Source: PALSA-1353 sp050014015
Lineage (GTDB): Bacteria; Planctomycetota; Phycisphaerae; Tepidisphaerales; Tepidisphaeraceae
Assembly (NCBI GenBank): GCA_050014015.1
Contig: JBEKEC010000006.1
Location: 62,001-126,000 of the forward strand
Length of the DNA stretch: 64,000 nucleotides
Reading direction: 5' to 3'
Below, in pieces: positions 42,606-48,944 of the stretch. Every line of letters begins with the position of its first letter. The first letter of the stretch is position 1. The position numbers and the translations under genes are program-made. The notes under the pieces are model-generated. The model ran no database searches. It was not told where the DNA came from and saw only the letters and a list, made by a program, of their open reading frames with translations.

Positions 42606-44897
42606 TTACCTATGCCTTCGGCGCTGATGCGCCTGGCCGTTCCCCTTGCGATGCGGCTTTTTCGGTTTTTGGGGCGGCGGCGCGGCTGGGGCGTCGGTTC
42701 GCGTTTTGAGTTGCGTAATCGCCAGGCTCAGTTCCCGCCGGGCGGGGTCTACGCGGACGATGCGAACTGTGGCGGTGTCGCCGATGCGGATTCGGCGGCC
42801 GGTGCGCTGGCCGCGGATTACGCCGGCGCGCTCGTCCACGTCCCACCAGTCGTCCAGGAGGTCTTCGTAGCGGATGACGCCGTCGATGAGCCAGGTGGTC
42901 AATTGGACGAAGATGCCGAAATTGGTGATTCCGGTGATGACGCCGGGGAAATCCTGGCCGACCTGTTTTTCGAGCAATTCCAGGATTTTCACTTTGCGCA
43001 ACTCGCGTTCGGCATCGTCGGCGCGGCGCTCGGTGAAGCTGATGTGCTTGCCGAGATCGACAAGGGTTTCATGGGAAGGCGCCCCGTCGAGCCGGGGATG
43101 GCGGCCGCGCTTGCCGCCGGATTGGCTGGCGGAAATATATTGGTCCAGCAGGCGGTGAATCGTCAGGTCGGCGTAGCGGCGGATTGGGCTGGTGAAATGG
43201 CAATAATGCTGACTCGCCAGCGCGTAATGCCCGATCGGACTCGGGGAATACTCCGCGCGGGTCAGGCTTTTGAGGACCGCCAGGTTAATCGCGAAGGATT
43301 GCGGCTTGCCGCGCACCGAAGCCAAAAGGTGCTGAATCGCCTTGCGATCCAAATCCTTGGGCAATTTGAAGCCGGCGACCTCGACGAAATGTTTCAGCCT
43401 GGTTCCGCTGTCCGGATCCGGGTCCGGATGGATGCGGCGCAGAAACGGCACGGACACCGAATCCAGCGCCCGAGCCGCCGCCTCGTTGGCTTCCACCATG
43501 AACATCTCGATCAGCGTATGCGTGAAACTCTGGTCCTCGGGCCGGGCATCGGCGACCTTACCGCTCTCATCCAGGACCAATTCCACTTCGGGCAATTCCA
43601 GCACGATCTGCCCCGCCGCCAGGCGGCGCTTCTGTATCCGCTTTGCCAGGCCGTTCATTTGATGAAGAAGCTCGACCACGGCAGGGTCGTAGCTGTCGAT
43701 CTTCCTGGGCCCATCGGGATGCGGGACCAGATCGGAGTTGTCGATGATCGCCTGGGCCTCGCGATACCGCAGCCGATTGGCGCTGCGGATGATCGTGTTG
43801 GCGAAATGGGCGTGGATCGGATGGGCGTCATCGTCAAATACGATGAACGCGCTTTTGCATAGGCGGGGAACGCCTTCCTGGAGGCTGCACACGCCGTTGG
43901 ACAAAACCTCGGGCAACATGGGGATGACAAAACCCGGGAAATAACAACTGTTCCCCCGTTCCTTCGCCTCCACGTCCAGCGCCGAACCCGTCTGGACGAA
44001 GGCCGACACGTCGGCGATGTGGACCCCTAGTTCCCACTGGCCGTTTTCGAGCTTGCGGAGGCTGATCGCGTCGTCGTAATCCTTGGCATCATCCGGATCG
44101 ATCGTGCAGATCACCCGGTCCGACAGATCGAGCCGATCCGGCCGATTCCTGACCGTGTTGAACCGATCCACCGCGCTGCGCGCCTGTTCGAGACACTCCT
44201 CGGGAAAATCCTCCGGGAGATTGTATTGGACGATGACGGACCGGAGATCGACGTCTTTCTCGCCCGGCTGGCCGAGCACGCGGGTGATGACGCCCTGGGC
44301 CGCGACTCCCTCGTCGGGATATGTCGTCAGTTCGACGACGACCTTGGTTCCGGGCTTGATGTGCCGCGCCGCCGCATCGGGCGTCAGGATCGGCGCGGTC
44401 AGGATGTTTCCATCCGGCAGAACCAGCCATTGCCCGTGCTGCCGGGTCAACGTTCCGACGAAGCGCTTCTGCGACCGGGTGATGATCTCGATGACGCGGC
44501 CGCGGAACATGACCTTGCCGTCCCGCTGCTCGCGGTTGGTGATCTTGGCGCGGACGACGTCGCCGGTGATGGCGCCGCCGTTGTCGCCCTCGGCGATGAA
44601 TAAATCTTCGTGCCCGTCGGGATCGGTCGGCACGACAAACCCGAAGCCCCGGCGGTTCTGGCGATAGGCGCCGACAATCCCCTCCGCCTGAAGGTCCTGG
44701 GCCGGGAGCATGATGCTGCCGCCCGCGCCCAGCACCACGCGGCCCGCGTGCATCAACTCGCGCAGCACCTCGCGAAAGTTGGGATAGACCTCGTCCTCGG
44801 CCAGGTTCATCTCCCTGGCCAACCGCCTCGGCTTCAGCGGACGATAACGCTCGGATTTCAAATGCGAGAGAATTTTAGAATGTAATTGTTCAGACAT
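42606..44897 (-). CDS. rnr: Ribonuclease R (RNase II/R family 3'-5' exoribonuclease)
   Basis: 763 aa, ATG 44897. Seen: an N-terminal HTH-like region, two cold-shock domains, the RNB domain with RVICTIDPDDAKDYDDAISL (four catalytic Asp), VHIADVSAFVQTGSALD, ERGNSCYFP, FTSPIRRYADLTIHRLLDQY, and a C-terminal S1 domain (FPGVITGITNFGIFVQLTTW) ending in a Pro/Lys/Arg-rich tail. Length and order match RNase R. Role: processive degradation of structured RNA. Confidence 0.96.
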   Translation of the reverse strand: MSEQLHSKILSHLKSERYRPLKPRRLAREMNLAEDEVYPNFREVLRELMHAGRVVLGAGGSIMLPAQDLQAEGIVGAYRQNRRGFGFVVPTDPDGHEDLFIAEGDNGGAITGDVVRAKITNREQRDGKVMFRGRVIEIITRSQKRFVGTLTRQHGQWLVLPDGNILTAPILTPDAAARHIKPGTKVVVELTTYPDEGVAAQGVITRVLGQPGEKDVDLRSVIVQYNLPEDFPEECLEQARSAVDRFNTVRNRPDRLDLSDRVICTIDPDDAKDYDDAISLRKLENGQWELGVHIADVSAFVQTGSALDVEAKERGNSCYFPGFVIPMLPEVLSNGVCSLQEGVPRLCKSAFIVFDDDAHPIHAHFANTIIRSANRLRYREAQAIIDNSDLVPHPDGPRKIDSYDPAVVELLHQMNGLAKRIQKRRLAAGQIVLELPEVELVLDESGKVADARPEDQSFTHTLIEMFMVEANEAAARALDSVSVPFLRRIHPDPDPDSGTRLKHFVEVAGFKLPKDLDRKAIQHLLASVRGKPQSFAINLAVLKSLTRAEYSPSPIGHYALASQHYCHFTSPIRRYADLTIHRLLDQYISASQSGGKRGRHPRLDGAPSHETLVDLGKHISFTERRADDAERELRKVKILELLEKQVGQDFPGVITGITNFGIFVQLTTWLIDGVIRYEDLLDDWWDVDERAGVIRGQRTGRRIRIGDTATVRIVRVDPARRELSLAITQLKTRTDAPAAPPPQKPKKPHRKGNGQAHQRRRHR

Positions 44898-44921
44898 GGA
44901 AATTAAAAATAATCCTATTGA

Positions 44922-44977
44922 TAAAGGTAAAGAAAGTACAAAGAAGTAAGCACAAAAAAGGAGGAAAGCACAAAATG
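44922..44977. repeat. AAGTACAAAG/AAGCACAAAA word tract
   Basis: AAAGGTAAAGAAAGTACAAAG, AAGTAAGCACAAAAAAGG, AGGAAAGCACAAAATG: purine-rich near-repeats of 8-11 bp on the plus strand, in the 98 bp gap between RNase R and the NIL-domain gene. Single arm, no inverted partner. Confidence 0.5.
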
Positions 44978-44996
44978 AGATCAGAATGGAATTGCG

Positions 44997-45254
44997 TCAG
45001 CCTTCGACGACGCTCTTTTCGATTGGCTCGACGGTGACGCCCTTGGAGCGGACGAACTCGATCGCCGCCTTCACGTCGCGTTCCTCCCCCGTGAGAAGCA
45101 CGGCCATGATCCCGATTTCGTGTTGCACGCTGGCCTGGCGGATGTCGAAAGCGACTTCGGGGTATTTCCGGCTCATCTGCCAGATGATCGGCTGCTCCAC
45201 CTCGGCCCGGGTGGGAAACGTGAACCAGCAACGTTTAGAATACTTGATTTCCAT
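44997..45254 (-). CDS. NIL-domain protein
   Basis: 85 aa from ATG 45254. Seen: RCWFTFPTRAEVEQPIIWQM, VAFDIRQASV, and AIEFVRSKGVTVEPIE, the beta-alpha-beta NIL pattern. Known: NIL domains occur at the C-terminus of MetN methionine importers and beside ferredoxin or sulfur-carrier genes of methionine synthesis. Here it is a free-standing domain in an S-box-controlled cluster, which supports a role in sulfur amino acid metabolism. Confidence 0.8.
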   Translation of the reverse strand: MEIKYSKRCWFTFPTRAEVEQPIIWQMSRKYPEVAFDIRQASVQHEIGIMAVLLTGEERDVKAAIEFVRSKGVTVEPIEKSVVEG

Positions 45255-45284
45255 TGAATCGCCTATAAGCCCGCATCGCGCCAC

Positions 45285-45998
45285 TCAGCGCGTCCTTGTT
45301 GCGGCAATTGCAGACGCCGCGATGGCGTCAATAAGGTGCAACGTCACATGATACGCCTCGTCAACGTCTTGATCCTTCAATTGCACATCATCGCCGACCT
45401 TGTATTTTGGGGCAACTTTCGCCTTGTCGATATAAGCGGCGTTGACGATGCCGCTGTTGTGCTCCAGCACGTCTCGGCGTGCCTTCATCTCGCAAAACGA
45501 TGCTTCCCCGCGGCCATCAAGCCGCAAACGCAGTTGATTCTTGAGATAACCAAACCATTTCTCTGGTCTCCCAAGCATTTTGTCAACAATCGTTGATTCC
45601 ACTGCCTCCCTCACGGCGGCATCTTGCGCCTCTTCCAATGTCTGACTCTCGAGAAGCGTGCCGACATTCAGACCTTTTGCGGCAATCAACTCAGTGTTGT
45701 TCAACAACCAAAGCCGTAACAATTCCGCGACAAATAACTCAAGTTGTGCGACGATATCCTTAAAACTGCGGTTGGTTAACCGTTGCATGGAGGGGCGAGC
45801 CTTTCCCGCGAGATCGGCGCCATTAACGCTGCTTCTTGTAATTGGATTCTCGATGGTCAGATTTTCGCCATAGCGTTGAACCCACACGTGAAGAGTCTGC
45901 CAAAGCATCCGCGTATGCACGTAATCGTCATGAAGTTCGTTTAGAACTCGAGCATAGTTATCTCGCAAGCTCTGGATGGCTAATGCCAATTCGCCCAT
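45285..45998 (-). CDS. HEPN-like protein of unknown function
   Basis: 237 aa, ATG 45998. Seen: an all-helical protein with CEMKARRDVLEHNSGIVNAA at about 168-187. The RDVLEH-N-G-IVN block matches the R-x4-H active-site motif and following NxGxVN turn of HEPN-superfamily proteins, many of which are RNases in toxin or defence modules. More AT-rich than its neighbours. It interrupts the sulfur-carrier/NIL gene cluster, so it may be a later insertion. Confidence 0.6.
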   Translation of the reverse strand: MGELALAIQSLRDNYARVLNELHDDYVHTRMLWQTLHVWVQRYGENLTIENPITRSSVNGADLAGKARPSMQRLTNRSFKDIVAQLELFVAELLRLWLLNNTELIAAKGLNVGTLLESQTLEEAQDAAVREAVESTIVDKMLGRPEKWFGYLKNQLRLRLDGRGEASFCEMKARRDVLEHNSGIVNAAYIDKAKVAPKYKVGDDVQLKDQDVDEAYHVTLHLIDAIAASAIAATRTR

Positions 45999-46016
45999 GT
46001 CCCCTTCCGGTGATCC

Positions 46017-46256
46017 CTATGCGGCATCAAGCACCGCTTGGATGCGACCGACGTCTGCGCTTCGGCCGAAATCGATGATCGCAATCACCGGTCTGCCATT
46101 CAGCCCGATAGCGTCAGGGGCCACGACGTGACCGATGCCGTTCTGTTGAAGTACGTTTCGCACTTCCGGAAGCTGGTCAAGTGGAACCATGAGATACGGC
46201 CCGGCGTTTCCTTCGGTGTTAACGGTAAGGCGTCGTTTTGTTTCGATGTCTGTCAT
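46017..46256 (-). CDS. Small hypothetical protein coupled to the MoaD-like gene
   Basis: 79 aa, its ATG overlapping the stop of the MoaD-like gene (ATGA). Seen: YLMVPLDQLPEVRNVLQQNG, then PVIAIIDFGRSADVGRIQAV, an alternating strand-helix pattern suggesting a small ferredoxin-like alpha/beta fold. No match recognised. Coupling suggests it acts with the sulfur carrier. Confidence 0.7.
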   Translation of the reverse strand: MTDIETKRRLTVNTEGNAGPYLMVPLDQLPEVRNVLQQNGIGHVVAPDAIGLNGRPVIAIIDFGRSADVGRIQAVLDAA

Positions 46257-46543
46257 TTAACATCTCCTATTCCCCCCGCGATCGCCGGGACGATGCTCAC
46301 TTCGTCGCCGTCCTTCACGGGAGTCTCGAGGTTCTTCAAAAATCGGATGTCCTCATCGTTGACGTATACGTTCACGAAGCGGTTGAGTTGATTCGGGCCC
46401 TTGAACAACCGCGTCTCGATGCCGCCGGCTTTTTCCTTCAGGGCGTTGAGGACTTCGCCGACGCTGTTGCCGGGGACCTCGACCACGTCGGCGCCCTGGG
46501 TGTAGCTCCGTAGCGGAGAGGGAATTCGAACTTTAACGCTCAT
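46253..46543 (-). CDS. MoaD/ThiS-family sulfur carrier protein with C-terminal extension
   Basis: 96 aa, ATG 46543. Seen: VKVRIPSPLRSYTQGADVVE, FVNVYVNDEDIRFL, VKDGDEVSIVPAIAGG followed by IGDVK. The fold and PAIAGG end match CysO/MoaD-like carriers, where the Gly-Gly C-terminus is adenylylated and converted to a thiocarboxylate. Here five residues follow the GG, so the carrier would need proteolytic trimming first, as known for some methionine- and cysteine-pathway carriers. Lies 50 bp downstream of the PLP enzyme gene. Confidence 0.88.
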   Translation of the reverse strand: MSVKVRIPSPLRSYTQGADVVEVPGNSVGEVLNALKEKAGGIETRLFKGPNQLNRFVNVYVNDEDIRFLKNLETPVKDGDEVSIVPAIAGGIGDVK

Positions 46544-46593
46544 TCTTGGTCCTTTTCTGAAAGACCCCTGGCTTGGCCATGGGCAATCCCCGA

Positions 46594-47874
46594 TTATACC
46601 ACCGAAACTTCCGGCCGCGCGGCGCGGATCGGCGGCTTCTGCTGTCCATGCTGGCGATGCAACATCGCGTCAAACTCGGAAAGCTTGGCCTCGATCACTT
46701 CCGGATACGTCAGGTCGCCCTGCACCGCCTCCAGGGTCTTCAGGCCATTGCCGGTGATGCTGATGACGATGGATTCGTTGCGGGGAATTCGGCCCTGCTG
46801 GATCAGTTTGATGGCCACCGCAAGCGTTGTCCCGCCGGCCGGCTCGGTCCAGATGCCTTCGGTTTTGGCCAGCAGCTTGATCGCATCGACGATCTCCCGG
46901 TCGCTGGCGCTTTCGCCCCATCCGCCCGAATCCTTCACCGCGTGCCAGACGTAATATCCGTCGGCCGGATTCCCGATCGCGATGCTCTTGGCCATGGTGT
47001 TCGGCTTCTGCGGCTCGATGATGTCGATGCCCTTGTGGATGGCCTTCACCACCGGATCGCACCCCGCCGCCTGGGCTGAATAAATCTTCGGGTGATTGTC
47101 CTCGACCAAACCCAGTTCGATGAATTCACGATAGGCCTTGTAGACCTTGGGCAAAATGGTCCCCCCCGCCGTTGGGACGACCGTGTGCTGCGGCAATCGC
47201 CAGCCGAGTTGCTCGGCGATCTCGAATCCGTAGGTCTTGGCCCCCTCGGTGTAATACGGACGCAGATTCACGTTCACGATCGCCCATCCATACTTGTCGG
47301 CGATCTCGGTGCACAGGCGATTGACGTCGTCATAAGTTCCGCGAATCCGCACCATGGTCGGGCCGAAGATCAGGCTGCCCAGGACTTTTCCCTGTTCCAG
47401 ATCGTGCGGGATCATGACGAAACATCGAAGTCCCGCCATGGCCGCGTGCGCCGCCGTGCTGTTGGCCAGGTTTCCCGTGCTGGCGCAACCGACGGTGTCG
47501 AATCCAAACTCGATCGCCTTGGAGATCGCCACCGAAACCACGCGCTCCTTGTAGGAGTAGGTCGGATAATTGCAGGAATCGTCCTTGATCCACAGGTCTG
47601 TACAGCCCAGTTCGTTTGCCAGCCGCTGCGACTTGCGCAGTGGAGTGAACCCCGAATTGAATCCCGTTTTCGGCTCCGAAACCGGCAGTAGATCTTTGTA
47701 TCGCCAAAGGCTCTTGGGTCCAGCCGAAATCGATTCCCGAGTGACCTTTCCCTTCATCGCGCCGTAGTCGTATTCCACTTCATAAGGCCCGAAACAGGCC
47801 TCGCAGACGTGCACGGGGGATACCGGCGCGCGATTCCCGCATTCCTTACATTTTAAACCGACGACGTAACTCAT
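46594..47874 (-). CDS. thrC: Threonine synthase-like PLP enzyme
   Basis: 426 aa, ATG 47874. Seen: an N-terminal zinc ribbon (LKCKECGNR, HVCEACFGPYEVEYDY), GFTPLRKSQRLANELG, DDSCNYPTYSYKERVVSVAI with the PLP Lys, CASTGNLANSTAAHAA (phosphate/PLP loop), VVPTAGGTILPKVYKAY and EPAGGTTLAV. Known: threonine synthase converts O-phosphohomoserine to threonine; related fold-type II enzymes make cysteine or homocysteine. The upstream S-box riboswitch and downstream sulfur-carrier and NIL genes raise the possibility that this copy makes homocysteine. Confidence 0.85.
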   Translation of the reverse strand: MSYVVGLKCKECGNRAPVSPVHVCEACFGPYEVEYDYGAMKGKVTRESISAGPKSLWRYKDLLPVSEPKTGFNSGFTPLRKSQRLANELGCTDLWIKDDSCNYPTYSYKERVVSVAISKAIEFGFDTVGCASTGNLANSTAAHAAMAGLRCFVMIPHDLEQGKVLGSLIFGPTMVRIRGTYDDVNRLCTEIADKYGWAIVNVNLRPYYTEGAKTYGFEIAEQLGWRLPQHTVVPTAGGTILPKVYKAYREFIELGLVEDNHPKIYSAQAAGCDPVVKAIHKGIDIIEPQKPNTMAKSIAIGNPADGYYVWHAVKDSGGWGESASDREIVDAIKLLAKTEGIWTEPAGGTTLAVAIKLIQQGRIPRNESIVISITGNGLKTLEAVQGDLTYPEVIEAKLSEFDAMLHRQHGQQKPPIRAARPEVSVV

Positions 47875-47880
47875 GGATCG

Positions 47881-47965
47881 CTGTCCTTTGTCCTAACTGT
47901 CACTTGTCATTTGTCCAGATGCGCTCGCCGCAAGTGACGAATGACCAACGACTAATGACGAATTG
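47881..47965. repeat. GTCATT/GTCACTT word-type inverted repeat in the thrC leader
   Basis: Left words CTTTGTCC, AACTGTC, ACTTGTC, ATTTGTCC; right words in reverse complement ATTCGTC, ATTAGTC, GTTGGTC, ATTCGTC, ACTTG. Core arms GTCACTTGTCATTTG and GTCATTCGTCACTTG align at 12 of 15 positions. It separates the SAM riboswitch from the thrC ribosome-binding site. Confidence 0.7.
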
Positions 47966-47998
47966 ATAAGAAGAGGCTGAAATCGACGAAGGATGGGC

Positions 47999-48112
47999 TT
48001 CCTCTTATCTGTCCCGAAAATCGGGCGGGAGTTAGCACCCATTTCAAGCTAAGGCTCGAATGGGTTGCTGTGGCTTCACAGGGCCCTACCCTCAGCCACT
48101 CTCGATAAGAAA
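47999..48112 (-). ncRNA. SAM-I (S-box) riboswitch upstream of thrC
   Basis: The minus strand reads TTCTTATCGAGAGTGGCTGA, GGG, GGCCCTGTGAAGCCACAGCAACC, GGGTGCTAACTCC and ACAGATAAGAGG. These are the conserved S-box blocks in order: P1 CTTATC/GATAAG (48109-48104 with 48009-48004), GAG, GAGGG, GGCCC, GAAGCC, GCAACC, GGTGCTAA. The GATAAGAGG 3' strand can alternatively pair with CCTCTTCTTATC just downstream (about 47974-47985), a plausible switch. No T tract follows, so control may be translational or rely on the downstream repeat. Confidence 0.95.
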
Positions 48113-48265
48113 CTTATTCAATTGTGATTGGAATAGTAGGCGAAGGGATTTTTTTGTCAAGTCTGGCGCGGGTGTCCGGCCGGTCCGGGTGGCAACTCGA
48201 AATGAGCTTTAATTGAAGAATTTCAGCCAAGCGTAAGATGGAGGATGTAAGATATTGGCACGGCA

Positions 48266-48568
48266 ATGGCACGTTTTTGGCCTCGGAAGAAACGGCAACC
48301 TCCTCAATCAGCGACACAGCACCCAAACATGTGCCGTAGCTGTGGCGGGGTGCAATTCTTCGTCGATGGAGTTGCACTGGTCGATGGGCTAGGGAGTTCG
48401 GGACTGGATTACTATGTTCGCTGCGTCAAATGTGGCACTCGCTATGTTGCGTCGGTATTCAGCAACGCTGATCCAGTCGAGGCGGATTGGAAGATAGATA
48501 CAACAGACTGCTCGCACGCGGGTACGCTGGGGCCACCGCTTCCCCACTCTCCCAAACGTGATCGGTAA
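48266..48568 (+). CDS. Small zinc-ribbon hypothetical protein
   Basis: 100 aa, ATG 48266. Seen: MCRSCGG and YVRCVKCGTRYVAS, two CxxC knuckles 30 residues apart, the core of a zinc ribbon. The N-terminus is basic (RKKRQPPQ) and the C-terminus low in information. No ribosome-binding site is obvious. The Cys spacing makes a real gene more likely than chance. Confidence 0.5.
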   Translation: MARFWPRKKRQPPQSATQHPNMCRSCGGVQFFVDGVALVDGLGSSGLDYYVRCVKCGTRYVASVFSNADPVEADWKIDTTDCSHAGTLGPPLPHSPKRDR

Positions 48569-48704
48569 CACCAGCACAGCCGTCGCAGGCGTGGGGCGAA
48601 ACGTCCGGTGAATCTTGCAGTAGTTGTACTGAATTGATTTTCGGAGCACCCCCCGTCTTTCCCGCTCGACGGTTGAGGGGAAGTGGAAGTGGGTGGGGGG
48701 GCTC

Positions 48705-48724
48705 CCCGCCGATGTATCGGCGGG
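48705..48724. repeat. CCCGCCGAT-GT-ATCGGCGGG hairpin
   Basis: Perfect 9 bp stem with a 2 nt loop, followed by CCCCGGGGG. No T tract. Confidence 0.6.
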
Positions 48725-48850
48725 CCCCGGGGGTGCGGGGGAGGCGGGCGAAACCACTTGGGGCCTTATGCGGTGTCGCCCGCCTCCCCTGCATCTGCGG
48801 ATTTTGTGTTTTGCATTTTTTCGGATTGGCGCGAATCCTCCGGAAGAGTA

Positions 48851-48868
48851 CGGCGAGCAAGCTCGCCG
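48851..48868. repeat. CGGCGAGC-AA-GCTCGCCG hairpin
   Basis: Perfect 8 bp stem with a 2 nt loop, followed by GCTACACGG. 77 bp upstream of the carB start. Confidence 0.6.
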
Positions 48869-48944
48869 GCTACACGGAGAAATTGGCAAAGCATCGGATG
48901 CCCCTGTAGATTACCTCGAATTTTGGCCCGAAAGACTCCGCGCG

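Larger units (their letters stand above)
48569..48944. other. Spacer of 376 bp before carB, with two perfect hairpins
   Basis: GC-rich, low-complexity sequence. It contains hairpins at 48705-48724 and 48851-48868. The carB reading frame is open through this region to 48693, but the upstream codons do not resemble carbamoyl-phosphate synthase. No consensus promoter seen. Confidence 0.5.

Noticed and set aside
48693..48944. N-terminal extension of carB
   Set aside because: The open frame continues upstream, but the codons cover low-complexity and hairpin sequence; family homology starts at the ATG at 48945.
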